Positions 8,586-17,704 of a stretch of DNA of 33,599 nucleotides are shown one piece after another. Positions within the stretch are counted from its first letter, which is position 1, and the number at the start of each line of letters is the position of its first letter. Source of the stretch: Parahoeflea olei. GTDB taxonomy: Bacteria; Pseudomonadota; Alphaproteobacteria; Rhizobiales; Rhizobiaceae. The DNA is taken from assembly GCF_001703635.1 (NCBI RefSeq), contig NZ_LQZT01000002.1, positions 89,567 to 123,165 of the forward strand, read 5' to 3'. A model generated the notes under the pieces. That model did not search any database. It had not been told where the DNA came from and saw nothing but the letters and a program-made list of their open reading frames with translations. The translations under genes were made by a program, and so were the position numbers.

Positions 8586-8620
8586 AGGATCGGGGTCGAC
8601 GGAAGGATCGGGATCCGACG
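8584..8620 (+). repeat. Two tandem copies of an 18/19-base unit
   Basis: GAAGGATCGGGGTCGACG (8584-8601) is followed directly by GAAGGATCGGGATCCGACG (8602-8620). The copies differ by one substitution and one inserted base. The first copy overlaps the stop codon of the cupin gene. It looks like a recent local duplication in non-coding sequence. Confidence 0.8.
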
Positions 8621-8864
8621 CATGAGTGATGCCACGCGCAGAGCTTTCCTGACCCGGACGGGATGTCCCGCCCGGGCAAGGGCGTCGGGGACCAGGCCGG
8701 CAACCGCCGGCATGTGCAGCAAGCGCGGCGGAAAGACCGCGCGAGACCGGACTGAAGGCGCCGCGCCGGCTTCCGGGTTCGGAGGGTTTGCCCGGTAAAG
8801 GCCGCGCAAGCCTCAACGTCTAAGGGAGAGGGCCGGACACCAAGGCCCCTAAAAGGTGAGACCC
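8621..8864 (+). promoter_or_regulatory. Hairpin-rich leader before sucA
   Basis: This non-coding stretch before sucA holds several short stems: CGGGA/TCCCG (8659-8663, 8666-8670), GCGCGG/CCGCGC (8723-8728, 8737-8742), CCGGG/CCCGG (8773-8777, 8791-8795) and GGGCC/GGCCC (8830-8834, 8844-8848). The last stem ends four bases before the sucA ribosome site. No known riboswitch consensus was recognised. High GC makes short stems likely by chance, so a function is only a suggestion. Confidence 0.3.
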
Positions 8865-11855
8865 ATGGCACGCAACGACGAAGCCAATGACATCATGGCA
8901 GAAACCTCGTTCCTGTATGGCGGCAACGCGCTCTACATCGAGCAGATGTATGCCCGCTATCAGGACAACCCCGGCAGCGTCCCGGCCGAGTGGCAGTCCT
9001 TCTTCGGCGAATTGAAGGACGACCCGGAGCAGGTGCGCAAATCCGCCGCCGGGGCCTCCTGGAAGCAGGCCAACTGGCCGGTCCAGGCCAATGGCGAACT
9101 GGTCTCGGCGCTCGACGGCGACTGGGGCAAGGTCGAAAAGATCGTGTCCGACAAGCTCAACGGCAAGGCCAAGGCTGCCGGACAGCCGGTCGAGACCGCC
9201 GACGTGATGCAGGCCACGCGCGATTCCGTCCGCGCGCTGATGATGATCCGTGCCTTCCGCATGCGCGGTCACCTGCATGCCAAGCTCGACCCGCTCGGCA
9301 TCGCCCAGCAGCCCGACAACGACTACAATGAGCTTTCGCCGGAGGCCTACGGCTTCACCGAGGCCGATTACGACCGCAAGATCTTCATCGATTACGTGCT
9401 CGGCCTCGAATACGCGACCATCCGCGAGATGCTCGACATCCTGGTGCGCACCTATTGCTCCACGCTCGGCGTCGAGTTCATGCACATCTCCAACCCCGAG
9501 GAGAAGGCCTGGATCCAGGAGCGCATCGAGGGGCCGGACAAGGGCGTCGAATTCACCGAGAACGGCAAGAAGGCGATCCTGCAGAAGCTGATCGAGGCCG
9601 AGGGCTTCGAGCAGTTCATCGACGTGAAATACAAGGGCACCAAGCGCTTTGGCCTCGACGGCGGCGAATCTCTGATCCCGGCGCTCGAGCAGATCATCAA
9701 GCGCGGCGGCAATATGGGGCTCAAGGAAATCGTCTTCGGCATGGCCCATCGCGGCCGGCTCAACGTGCTGACCCAGGTGATGGCCAAGCCCCACCGCGCT
9801 GTGTTCCACGAGTTCAAGGGCGGCTCCTACAAGCCCGACGAGGTCGAAGGTTCGGGCGACGTCAAGTATCACCTGGGCGCCTCGTCGGACCGCGAGTTCG
9901 ACAACAACAAGGTGCACCTGTCGCTGACGGCCAACCCCTCGCACCTGGAAATCGTCAACCCGGTGGTGATGGGCAAGTGCCGCGCCAAGCAGGACATGAT
10001 GGCCACCGTCTGGGAAGGCGACATCATCCCGCTCAAGGAGCGTTCCAAGGTGATGCCGCTGCTTCTGCACGGCGACGCCGCCTTCGCCGGCCAGGGCGTG
10101 GTGGCCGAGGTGCTCGGCCTGTCGGGCCTGCGCGGTCACCGGGTCGCGGGCACCGTGCATTTCATCATCAACAACCAGATCGGCTTTACCACCAATCCCG
10201 GCTTCTCGCGCTCCTCGCCCTATCCGTCGGACGTGGCCAAGATGATCGAGGCGCCGATCTTCCACGTGAACGGTGACGATCCGGAAGCGGTGGTCTATGC
10301 CGCCAAGGTGGCGACCGAGTTCCGCATGACCTTCCACAAGCCGGTGGTCATCGACATGTTCTGCTACCGCCGCTTCGGCCACAACGAGGGCGACGAGCCG
10401 TCGTTCACGCAGCCGAAGATGTACAAGAAGATCCGCACCCACGAGACGGTGGTCACGCTCTATGCGCGCCGCCTGATCGAGGAAGGCGTGATCACCGACG
10501 GCGAAGTCGAGAAGATGAAGGCCGACTGGCGCGCGCATCTGGAAGGCGAGTTCGATCTCGGCCAGAGCTACAAGCCCAACAAGGCCGACTGGCTCGACGG
10601 CCAGTGGTCGGGGCTCAAGGCCGCCGACAACCAGGACGAACAGCGCCGCGGCAAGACCGGGGTGCCGATCAAGCAGCTGCGCGAGATCGGCAAGAAGCTC
10701 ACGGAAGTGCCGGCAGACTTCAAGGTGCACCGGACCATCCAGCGCTTCCTCGACAGCCGCGCGCAGACGATCGAGTCCGGCGAGGGTATCGACTGGGCCT
10801 TCGCCGAGGCACTGGCCTTCGGGTCGCTGTGCCTGGAAGGCACCAAGATCCGGCTGTCCGGCCAGGACGTCGAGCGCGGCACCTTCAGCCAGCGCCATTC
10901 GGTGCTCTATGACCAGGAGACCGAGGACCGCTACATTCCGCTCGCCCATCTCGGCCCCAACCAGGCCCGCTACGAGGTGATCAACTCGATGCTGTCGGAA
11001 GAGGCCGTGCTCGGCTTCGAATACGGCTACTCGCTGGCGCGGCCGAATGCGCTGACGCTGTGGGAAGCCCAGTTCGGCGATTTCGCCAACGGCGCCCAGG
11101 TGCTGTTCGACCAGTTCATCTCGTCGGGCGAACGCAAGTGGCTCCGGATGTCCGGCCTCGTCTGCCTGTTGCCGCACGGCTACGAGGGGCAGGGGCCGGA
11201 GCACTCCTCCGCCCGACTCGAGCGCTTCCTGCAGATGTGCGCCGAGGACAACATGCAGGTCGCCAACTGCACCACGCCGGCGAACTACTTCCACATCCTC
11301 AGGCGCCAGGTGAAACGCGACTTCCGCAAGCCGCTGATCATGATGACGCCCAAGTCGCTGCTCCGCCACAAGCGGGCGGTGTCGAACCTGTCGGAACTGA
11401 GCGGCGACACCTCGTTCCACCGCCTGCTGTGGGACGATGCGGAAGTGCTCAAGGGCGAGCCGATCAAGCTCGTCAAGGACAACAAGATCCGCCGCGTGGT
11501 GATGTGCTCGGGCAAGGTCTATTACGACCTCTACGAGGAGCGCGAAAAGCGCGGCATCAACGACATCTACCTGCTGCGCCTGGAACAGCTCTATCCGTTC
11601 CCGGCCAAGGCGCTGATCAACGAGCTTTCGCGCTTCCGCAATGCGGAGATGGTGTGGTGCCAGGAAGAGCCCAAGAACATGGGCGCCTGGTCCTTCATCG
11701 ACCCGTATCTGGAATGGGTGCTCGCCCATATCGACGCCAAGTACCAGCGGGTGCGCTACACCGGCCGTTCCGCCTCGGCGTCGACGGCAACCGGCCTGAT
11801 GTCGCGCCACCTTGCGCAGCTTGAAGCCTTCCTCGAGGATGCGCTGGGCGGCTGA
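8865..11855 (+). CDS. sucA: 2-oxoglutarate dehydrogenase E1 component
   Basis: Thiamine-diphosphate-dependent E1 subunit; decarboxylates 2-oxoglutarate and transfers the succinyl group to the lipoyl arm of E2. 996 residues, as expected for rhizobial SucA. The N-terminal E2-binding segment has SFLYGGNALYIEQMYARYQ. Active-site blocks are FGMAHRGRLNVL and the thiamine-diphosphate motif from G403-D404 to the paired Asn at 436-437 (FIINNQIGFTT). The RHSVLYDQE block and a transketolase-like C-terminal half with GYEGQGPEHSSARLERFLQ follow. The ATG at 8865 is preceded by AAGGTGAG; an in-frame GTG at 8856 lies inside that site and is less likely. A 279-base leader separates it from the cupin gene, so it may have its own control. 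Confidence 0.97.
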   Translation: MARNDEANDIMAETSFLYGGNALYIEQMYARYQDNPGSVPAEWQSFFGELKDDPEQVRKSAAGASWKQANWPVQANGELVSALDGDWGKVEKIVSDKLNGKAKAAGQPVETADVMQATRDSVRALMMIRAFRMRGHLHAKLDPLGIAQQPDNDYNELSPEAYGFTEADYDRKIFIDYVLGLEYATIREMLDILVRTYCSTLGVEFMHISNPEEKAWIQERIEGPDKGVEFTENGKKAILQKLIEAEGFEQFIDVKYKGTKRFGLDGGESLIPALEQIIKRGGNMGLKEIVFGMAHRGRLNVLTQVMAKPHRAVFHEFKGGSYKPDEVEGSGDVKYHLGASSDREFDNNKVHLSLTANPSHLEIVNPVVMGKCRAKQDMMATVWEGDIIPLKERSKVMPLLLHGDAAFAGQGVVAEVLGLSGLRGHRVAGTVHFIINNQIGFTTNPGFSRSSPYPSDVAKMIEAPIFHVNGDDPEAVVYAAKVATEFRMTFHKPVVIDMFCYRRFGHNEGDEPSFTQPKMYKKIRTHETVVTLYARRLIEEGVITDGEVEKMKADWRAHLEGEFDLGQSYKPNKADWLDGQWSGLKAADNQDEQRRGKTGVPIKQLREIGKKLTEVPADFKVHRTIQRFLDSRAQTIESGEGIDWAFAEALAFGSLCLEGTKIRLSGQDVERGTFSQRHSVLYDQETEDRYIPLAHLGPNQARYEVINSMLSEEAVLGFEYGYSLARPNALTLWEAQFGDFANGAQVLFDQFISSGERKWLRMSGLVCLLPHGYEGQGPEHSSARLERFLQMCAEDNMQVANCTTPANYFHILRRQVKRDFRKPLIMMTPKSLLRHKRAVSNLSELSGDTSFHRLLWDDAEVLKGEPIKLVKDNKIRRVVMCSGKVYYDLYEEREKRGINDIYLLRLEQLYPFPAKALINELSRFRNAEMVWCQEEPKNMGAWSFIDPYLEWVLAHIDAKYQRVRYTGRSASASTATGLMSRHLAQLEAFLEDALGG

Positions 11856-11915
11856 GGCCGCCCATGACGCCCGAATTGCTCATTGTTCGAAAGACAAAGA
11901 ACGGAAACAAACACC

Positions 11916-13154
11916 ATGGCAACTGAAGTCCGCGTCCCCACACTTGGCGAATCCGTCAGCGAAGCGACAATCGGCACCTGGCTCAAGAAGGTCGGCGACA
12001 CCGTCAAGGTGGACGAGCCGCTGGTCGAACTCGAAACCGACAAGGTCTCCATCGAAGTGCCCTCCCCGGTCTCCGGCGTGCTGAGCGAGATCGTCGCCGC
12101 CGATGGCGAGACCGTCGAGGTCAATGCGCTGCTGGCCCAGATCGCCGAGGGCGAAGCCGCGGCCGAGCCGGCCAAGGCAGCGCCCGCCAAGTCCGATGAC
12201 AAGGCCGCATCCAAGCCTGCGGCGGCCCCGGCCAAGGCGCCGGCGGCGGCCAAGCAGGAAACGGCGATGCCGGCAGCACCCTCGGCACAGAAGCTGATGG
12301 CCGAGAACAAGCTCGATGCCGGCGATGTGTCGGGTTCGGGCAAGCGCGGCCAGGTGCTCAAGGGCGACGTGCTCGACGCCCTTTCGAAGGGCTCCTCCGC
12401 CGCATCGGCCGAAGCGCCGCGCGTGGCCCGCCCCGCCAGCAGCGACGAGGATGCGGCGCGCGAGGAACGGGTGAAGATGACGCGGCTGAGGCAGACCATC
12501 GCCCGGCGCTTGAAGGAAGCGCAGAACACGGCGGCGATGCTGACCACCTACAACGAGGTGGACATGAGCGCGGTGATGGATCTCCGCTCGCGCTACAAGG
12601 ACCTGTTCGAGAAGAAGCACGGCGTCAAGCTCGGCTTCATGGGCTTCTTCACCAAGGCGGTCACCCATGCGCTCAAGGAGATCCCGGCGGTCAATGCCGA
12701 GATCGACGGCACCGACATCGTCTACAAGAATTTCTGCCATGTCGGCGTGGCCGTGGGCACCGACAAGGGCCTGGTGGTGCCGGTGGTGCGCGATGCCGAC
12801 CAAATGGGCATTGCCGAGATCGAGAAGGAAATCGGCCGGCTCGGTCGCGCCGCGCGCGATGGCGAATTGTCGATGGCCGACATGCAGGGCGGCACCTTCA
12901 CCATCTCCAATGGCGGCGTCTACGGCTCGCTGATGTCCTCGCCGATCCTGAATTCGCCGCAGTCGGGTATCCTCGGCATGCACAAGATCCAGGAGCGCCC
13001 GGTCGCCGTCGGCGGCCAGGTGGTGATCCGGCCGATGATGTATCTGGCGCTGTCCTACGACCACCGGATCGTCGACGGCAAGGACGCGGTCACCTTCCTG
13101 GTCCGGGTCAAGGACAGCCTCGAGGATCCGAAACGGCTGGTGCTCGACCTGTAA
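11916..13154 (+). CDS. sucB: Dihydrolipoyl succinyltransferase, E2 of 2-oxoglutarate dehydrogenase
   Basis: E2 core of the complex: accepts succinyl from E1 on lipoamide and passes it to CoA. 412 residues. The lipoyl domain (1-77) has the lipoylated Lys43 in [11 protein letters not shown]; an Ala/Pro/Lys-rich linker follows. The peripheral subunit-binding domain ([19 protein letters not shown]) lies near residues 120-155. The acyltransferase domain ends with [13 protein letters not shown], with catalytic His383 and Asp387. The ATG at 11916 gives the standard [13 protein letters not shown] start; an upstream in-frame codon at 11883 would add 11 unusual residues. The ribosome site is weak. It starts 60 bases after sucA. 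Confidence 0.97.
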   Translation: MATEVRVPTLGESVSEATIGTWLKKVGDTVKVDEPLVELETDKVSIEVPSPVSGVLSEIVAADGETVEVNALLAQIAEGEAAAEPAKAAPAKSDDKAASKPAAAPAKAPAAAKQETAMPAAPSAQKLMAENKLDAGDVSGSGKRGQVLKGDVLDALSKGSSAASAEAPRVARPASSDEDAAREERVKMTRLRQTIARRLKEAQNTAAMLTTYNEVDMSAVMDLRSRYKDLFEKKHGVKLGFMGFFTKAVTHALKEIPAVNAEIDGTDIVYKNFCHVGVAVGTDKGLVVPVVRDADQMGIAEIEKEIGRLGRAARDGELSMADMQGGTFTISNGGVYGSLMSSPILNSPQSGILGMHKIQERPVAVGGQVVIRPMMYLALSYDHRIVDGKDAVTFLVRVKDSLEDPKRLVLDL

Positions 13155-13168
13155 AACTCACAGCGGAT

Positions 13169-13193
13169 CGGGCCGGCTCACGCGGCCGGCCCG
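13169..13193 (+). terminator. GC hairpin between sucB and the LysE-type gene
   Basis: CGGGCCGGC (13169-13177) and GCCGGCCCG (13185-13193) form a perfect 9-bp stem with a 7-base loop, 15 bases after the sucB stop. No T-run follows, so it may reduce read-through or protect the 3' end of upstream mRNA rather than terminate fully. Confidence 0.5.
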
Positions 13194-13221
13194 AAAGCGT
13201 CACCCCACGGGATGAAGGTTC

Positions 13222-13836
13222 ATGAGTCCGGAATTCCTGCTGACAGCCCTGATCGTGGTTCTGGCGCCGGGAACGGGCGTTCTCTACACCGTCTCGACCG
13301 GGCTCGGGCGCGGCAGGCTGCCGTCGCTCGCCGCCGCCTTCGGCTGCACGCTGGGGATCCTGCCGCATCTTATGGCCTCCGCGCTCGGGCTGGCGGCGAT
13401 CCTGCACACCAGCGCGCTGCTGTTTCACGGGCTCAAATATCTCGGCGCGGCCTATCTCGCCTATCTTGCGATCCAGACGCTGCGCGACAAGGGGCCGATC
13501 CGCTTCGACGGCGCGGAGGCGGCGCCGAAAAGCCATGGGCGCATCGCCGTGACGGGCTTCCTGATCAATGTGCTGAACCCCAAACTCTCGGTGTTCTTCC
13601 TCGCCTTCCTGCCGCAGTTCATCCCGGCGGAGGCCGGGGGCAAGCTCGCCATGATGCTCGAACTCGGCTTTGTGTTCATGGCGATGACCTTCGCGGTGTT
13701 CGTGCTTTACGGCTTGTTCGCCGCGCAGTTGCGTCGTGCGGTGCTGGCGAGCGAGCGGGCGATGACGGCGATCCGCCGCGTCTCGGCGCTGGCCTTTGGC
13801 GGTCTGGCGGTCAAGCTGGCCCTGGCCGAGCGCTGA
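13222..13836 (+). CDS. LysE/RhtB-family translocator
   Basis: A 204-residue inner membrane protein of the LysE/RhtB superfamily, which exports amino acids or related small molecules. About six hydrophobic segments are visible. The N-terminal family block is present as APGTGVLYTVSTGLGRGRLPSLAAAFGCTLG (the usual 'PGP' is here PGT), and the central NVLNPKLSVFFLAFLPQF block with the conserved Asn-Pro is clear. The ribosome site GAAGG lies close to the ATG. It sits between sucB and lpdA, an arrangement I recall in other rhizobia, which suggests a conserved but unexplained link; the substrate cannot be predicted. Confidence 0.88.
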   Translation: MSPEFLLTALIVVLAPGTGVLYTVSTGLGRGRLPSLAAAFGCTLGILPHLMASALGLAAILHTSALLFHGLKYLGAAYLAYLAIQTLRDKGPIRFDGAEAAPKSHGRIAVTGFLINVLNPKLSVFFLAFLPQFIPAEAGGKLAMMLELGFVFMAMTFAVFVLYGLFAAQLRRAVLASERAMTAIRRVSALAFGGLAVKLALAER

Positions 13837-13855
13837 CATGGCGGGGACGGAGACC

Positions 13856-14335
13856 ATGCGGATCCCTGGGGCAGCCTTTCTGATCGCCGTGATCGCGGCA
13901 AGCCCCGTGCTTGCCGCCTGCCCGCAGCAGCTTGCCGTCTACGAGGGGGTGGACGGGATCGGCGCGCTCGAATTTGCCGGCGGCGGGGCGGGCATGCATC
14001 CGGAGCTGCGGCTGCTCTACGAGGGTGTGGAACCGGTGACGGCCTATCTCTCCCATGACGGGACGCTGGGCCGCACCGAGGTGATGATCCCGCTCAACTG
14101 CCCGGAAGGGGACGTGACCGGCGCGGAACTCGCCGCCTGCCTCGTCTACCAGGGCACGGTCTACACGGTTGCGGGAGACGGCGTGGGCCAGCTCCCCGCG
14201 GCCGGGGGCGATGCGGCCGAACGGCTGTTCCTGCCCAATCTCAAGGTCGCCCTGTGGCAGAACCCGCAATTCGGCGACCGGGGACCGGCCGAACCGCCCG
14301 CGGAACTGTTCAGGCTCTCGGGCTGCCAGGAATGA
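13856..14335 (+). CDS. Small exported protein of unknown function
   Basis: 159 residues, not recognised as a named family. Residues 1-21 form a signal peptide (MRIPGAAFLIAVIAASPVLA) followed by Ala-Cys-Pro. The sequence LAAC also fits a lipobox, so it may be a lipoprotein with Cys as first mature residue. Alternatively it is a soluble periplasmic protein with four Cys (in ACPQQ, NCPEG, ACLVY and GCQE) forming two disulfides. No membrane segment follows. The start at 13856 is chosen because ACGGAG lies just upstream and the signal peptide begins there; an ATG at 13838 would add six residues. It starts 19 bases after the LysE-type gene, and is likely co-transcribed with it and with lpdA. Confidence 0.65.
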   Translation: MRIPGAAFLIAVIAASPVLAACPQQLAVYEGVDGIGALEFAGGGAGMHPELRLLYEGVEPVTAYLSHDGTLGRTEVMIPLNCPEGDVTGAELAACLVYQGTVYTVAGDGVGQLPAAGGDAAERLFLPNLKVALWQNPQFGDRGPAEPPAELFRLSGCQE

Positions 14336-14445
14336 GACGGGTGGCCGACACACTTTACGGGATGCGCAAACCGCATTCCTGAAACAAGGATCGATGAAGG
14401 GCGTGGGGCGCAATGTCCGCGCGCTGCAAGCGAAAGGACAAGACA

Positions 14446-15852
14446 ATGGCTTACGATGTCATCATTATCGGTTCCGGCCCCGGCGGCTATGTCTGCGCCA
14501 TCAAGGCGGCGCAGCTCGGCCTCAAGGTGGCGGTGGTCGAAAAGCGCCCGACCTTCGGCGGGACCTGCCTCAATATCGGCTGCATTCCCTCGAAGGCGCT
14601 TCTGCATGCCTCCGAAGTGTTCGCGCATGCCAGCCACGGCATGGACAGCCTCGGCGTCGAGACCGGCAAGCCCAAGCTCAATCTCGCAAAGATGATGGCG
14701 CACAAGGACGCCACCGTGAAGTCCAATGTCGAGGGCGTGGCCTTCCTGTTCAAGAAGAACAAGATCGACAGCTTCATCGGCCATGGCAAGTTGCTCGGCG
14801 AAGGCAAGGTCTGCGTGACCTCCGATGACGGCAAGCAGACCGAATACGAGGCGAAGAACGTGGTGATCGCCACCGGGTCTGACGTGGCCGGCATCCCCGG
14901 CCTCAAGGTCGACATCGACGAGAAGGTGATCGTGTCCTCGACCGGCGCCATCGCGCTCGAAAAGGTGCCGGAGCACCTGGTCGTGGTCGGCGGCGGCGTG
15001 ATCGGGCTCGAACTCGGCTCTGTCTGGGCCCGCCTCGGCGCCAAGGTCACGGTGGTCGAGTTCCTCGACAAGATCCTGGGCGGCATGGACGGCGAGGTCT
15101 CCAAGCAGTTCCAGCGCATTCTCGCCAAGCAGGGCATGACCTTCAAGCTCGGCGCCAAGGTCACCGACGTCAAAAAATCCGGCAAGGGCGCCAAGGTCAG
15201 CTTCGAGCCGGTCAAGGGTGGCGATGCGGAGACGGTCGATGCCGACGTGGTGTTGATCGCCACCGGCCGCAAGCCGTTCACGGAAGGGCTGGGGCTCGAG
15301 GAAGCCGGCGTGGTGCTCGACGAGCGCGGCCGGGTGCGCACCGACCACCACTACCAGACCAATATTCCGGGCGTTTACGCCATCGGCGACGTGATCGCCG
15401 GCCCGATGCTCGCCCACAAGGCCGAAGACGAGGGCGTGGCGCTGGCCGAGATCATGGCCGGCCAGGCGGGCCACGTGAATTACGACGTGATCCCGGGCGT
15501 GGTCTACACCCAGCCGGAAGTGGCCTCCGTCGGCAAGACCGAAGAAGAACTCAAGCAGGCGGGCGTGAGCTACAAGTCCGGCAAGTTCCCGTTCTCGGCC
15601 AATGGCCGCGCACGGGCGATGCAGGCCTCCGACGGCTTCGTCAAGGTGCTGGCCGATGCCGCCACCGACCGGGTGCTCGGCGTCCATATCGTCGGCTTCG
15701 GCGCGGGCGAGATGATCCACGAGGCCGCGGTGCTGATGGAATTCGGCGGCTCCTCCGAGGATCTGGGGCGCACCTGCCACGCGCATCCGACCATGTCGGA
15801 AGCCGTCAAGGAAGCGGCACTCGCCACCTTCGGCAAGCCGATCCACATCTGA
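14446..15852 (+). CDS. lpdA: Dihydrolipoyl dehydrogenase, E3
   Basis: Flavoprotein that reoxidises dihydrolipoamide with NAD, completing the 2-oxoglutarate dehydrogenase reaction. 468 residues. The FAD-binding motif [17 protein letters not shown] starts at residue 9; the redox disulfide is Cys41-Cys46 in [13 protein letters not shown]. The NAD-binding motif is [37 protein letters not shown] contacts FAD, and [13 protein letters not shown] at the C-terminus holds the catalytic His-Glu pair. The ATG at 14446 follows AAGGA by 7 bases and gives the standard [12 protein letters not shown] start; an in-frame codon at 14413 would add 11 charged residues. It is the last gene of the TCA block and is followed by a strong hairpin terminator. 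Confidence 0.97.
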   Translation: MAYDVIIIGSGPGGYVCAIKAAQLGLKVAVVEKRPTFGGTCLNIGCIPSKALLHASEVFAHASHGMDSLGVETGKPKLNLAKMMAHKDATVKSNVEGVAFLFKKNKIDSFIGHGKLLGEGKVCVTSDDGKQTEYEAKNVVIATGSDVAGIPGLKVDIDEKVIVSSTGAIALEKVPEHLVVVGGGVIGLELGSVWARLGAKVTVVEFLDKILGGMDGEVSKQFQRILAKQGMTFKLGAKVTDVKKSGKGAKVSFEPVKGGDAETVDADVVLIATGRKPFTEGLGLEEAGVVLDERGRVRTDHHYQTNIPGVYAIGDVIAGPMLAHKAEDEGVALAEIMAGQAGHVNYDVIPGVVYTQPEVASVGKTEEELKQAGVSYKSGKFPFSANGRARAMQASDGFVKVLADAATDRVLGVHIVGFGAGEMIHEAAVLMEFGGSSEDLGRTCHAHPTMSEAVKEAALATFGKPIHI

Positions 15853-15890
15853 GCCGGAGCCTCCGGCCCTCAAGCAACCGCTGACATGAA

Positions 15891-15919
15891 AAACCGCCCG
15901 GTGTGGGGCCGGGCGGTTT
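15891..15919. terminator. Bidirectional intrinsic terminator after lpdA
   Basis: AAACCGCCCGG (15891-15901) and CCGGGCGGTTT (15909-15919) form a perfect 11-bp stem with a 7-base loop, with an A-run on the left and Ts on the right. It lies between lpdA (+) and the convergent one-TM protein gene (-), so it can end transcription from both sides. Confidence 0.85.
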
Positions 15920-15970
15920 CGTGTGGCTTGCGTCCCGGGAGGGGAGCGGGACACAGGCGGATGAAGTCTG

Positions 15971-16312
15971 TTAGCCGTCGATGGCCGGGGTTGCGCCGGG
16001 TGCCACCGGGGTCGGCGACTGTTCGGCACCGGCTTCCGGTGCGGCGGCTTCAGGGGCGGCCGGGACGCTGAGAGCCGGATCGGGAGCGGGGGCAACCTGT
16101 TCGCTGACGCCGGCATCGGGTGCGGCCACGGGGGCTGCGCCGTCATTGTCATACGACCAGAACACGAAGCCGGCAGCCACGAGCAGGATCACGGCGACAA
16201 TGACGATTCCCAGGCCGCTGGAGCTGCGCGACTCGACGATCGTGGTCTCGCGGATGCGGGGATCGGACCGGCCATAGTCTTCGGGGCGGTTCTGCGGGGT
16301 ATATTCAACCAT
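15971..16312 (-). CDS. Small single-pass membrane protein of unknown function
   Basis: 113 residues, no family recognised. About 32 hydrophilic N-terminal residues with a RPEDYGRSDPRIRETTIVESR segment are followed by one membrane segment (about 34-53, GIVIVAVILLVAAGFVFWSY). The remaining 60 residues are rich in Ala, Pro, Glu and Asp without clear structure. The positive residues before the membrane segment suggest the N-terminus is cytosolic and the Ala/Pro tail is outside. The ribosome site AGAGGAG is 8 bases before the ATG, so the gene is probably real. It is 88 bases after the TraB/GumN gene on the same strand and may be co-transcribed with it. Confidence 0.65.
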   Translation of the reverse strand: MVEYTPQNRPEDYGRSDPRIRETTIVESRSSSGLGIVIVAVILLVAAGFVFWSYDNDGAAPVAAPDAGVSEQVAPAPDPALSVPAAPEAAAPEAGAEQSPTPVAPGATPAIDG

Positions 16313-16400
16313 TGTGTCATCTCCTCTGACAATACCCAGCCTAAACGGCGTCTTGAGGAGATCGTTCCGGCCCGGGCGCTTGCCGGGAGGTCACATTGTG

Positions 16401-17522
16401 TTACCGCATGGCACTGATCGTGTAGCCGGCCTGGCCCAGCAGCGAGACCAGGCCTTCCTCGCCCGGCAGATGCATGGCGCCGACGGCGATGAAGGCGCCG
16501 CCCTTGTCCAGGATTGGTGCCGCCCGTTCCGCCATGATGTGGTTGCGCAGGGTGATGACGCGCTCCTCGAACGCGGCATAACCGCTGATGTCCGTGGCCA
16601 CACCCTCGGGGCCTGCGGCCTGGATCACGGGCATGATCGCCGAGACCCGGCCCTGGAGATACAGGTCCGACATCGTTGCCAGGATGTCCGGCATCAGGTC
16701 GGCGAGCTTGATGGTCTCGACAAGGCCGCGCAGATGAAACTCCATCGGCAGGTCGGTCAGGGCGGCCATCTGTTCGCCGATGGTCTCGAGGCCGAGCACC
16801 TGCTTGCCCTCGTCCCCGGCCATCTTGGCGATGTTGACGTCGAGAATGTCGATGCCCTTGGCCTTGCGGGCCGCTTCGCACGGGGGCATTCCGACCATGC
16901 CGGTGATGATCCAGGGTTTCATGCGCGCCACCAGCGCCATCGGAATGCCGCGCCGGCCGAGTTCGGCCTCGACGATCTTGGCGTCTTCGGGGCTGAGCAG
17001 GGAGATCAGCGTGGTGCCGTCGGTGAACATGGTCAGGTCCGGATTGCTCATCAGCGCGGCCTGCGCCTTGACCGGATCGAGAATGTCGATGGTTTCGATC
17101 ACCACCGTGCTGGCCGCCTCGAAGGCTTCGCGGGCCGGAACCGGCATTTCGGTGACTTCGGGATCGGTGACATGCATGGTGCCGAACAGCCAGGACGGAT
17201 CGACGCCCGGCTTCTCGATCTTCCACAGCAACGCGTCGCCGTTCGGGGCGGCGTCGGCCTGCTTCAGCGCTTCGGCCATCCGTTCGGGATGGGAGGCGGT
17301 CAGTTCGCCGATCAGGCTGCGACCCTGGCACACGGGGGTGGTTTGCGCCATCTCGCCCGTGCCCGCTGCGGTGCCATCCGCACGCGCGTAGCCGGCCGAA
17401 AGCAGCGTTATCATGAGAAGCAGGAACAACAGCCAGGGCAGCGCCGTGGCCAGCGCCAGAACCAGATCCGGCAGCCGCGCAAGCAAGGGACGGGGCTGGC
17501 CGCAAGTTGGCTGGTGATGCAT
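16401..17522 (-). CDS. TraB/GumN family protein
   Basis: 373 residues of the TraB/GumN (PrgY-related) family, putative metal-dependent proteases or hydrolases of unclear substrate. A long hydrophobic N-terminal segment (about 20-47) works as signal peptide or anchor, so the domain should be periplasmic. The two paired GxxH motifs of the family are present: LFGTMH at about 112-117 and AVGAMHLPGEEGL at about 346-358. The VVIETIDI segment carries the conserved Glu. The start has AAAGGAC upstream. It reads away from xerC, which lies 252 bases upstream on the same strand, and toward the one-TM gene. A CtrA-like sequence lies in that gap. Confidence 0.85.
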   Translation of the reverse strand: MHHQPTCGQPRPLLARLPDLVLALATALPWLLFLLLMITLLSAGYARADGTAAGTGEMAQTTPVCQGRSLIGELTASHPERMAEALKQADAAPNGDALLWKIEKPGVDPSWLFGTMHVTDPEVTEMPVPAREAFEAASTVVIETIDILDPVKAQAALMSNPDLTMFTDGTTLISLLSPEDAKIVEAELGRRGIPMALVARMKPWIITGMVGMPPCEAARKAKGIDILDVNIAKMAGDEGKQVLGLETIGEQMAALTDLPMEFHLRGLVETIKLADLMPDILATMSDLYLQGRVSAIMPVIQAAGPEGVATDISGYAAFEERVITLRNHIMAERAAPILDKGGAFIAVGAMHLPGEEGLVSLLGQAGYTISAMR

Positions 17523-17704
17523 GGGTGGCCTGTCCTTTCAGCATGGGCGCCCGGGCCCTGTCGGGACCGGGGCGGCGTCGGCTGCGATCTGGTCGTTGCA
17601 CGGACGGCGCGGAGGGCGCGCAGCCGGACATGCGGGGTGCGTCGACACATTAGCGTGACGGGCGCGACCAGGCAGTTAATCCCGCAAGTCTGTTTTGCCG
17701 ATGG

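Noticed and set aside
8820..11810. An almost 1000-codon open frame on the minus strand opposite sucA
   Set aside because: It mirrors sucA codon by codon, is full of His/Arg/Gly/Asp-rich low-order sequence, and has no recognisable domain or ribosome site. Long antisense open frames are expected opposite highly GC-biased genes.
14161..16152. A 663-codon minus-strand open frame across the 3' part of the small exported protein gene, lpdA and the terminator
   Set aside because: It would read through a strong bidirectional terminator and overlaps lpdA throughout; no family features.
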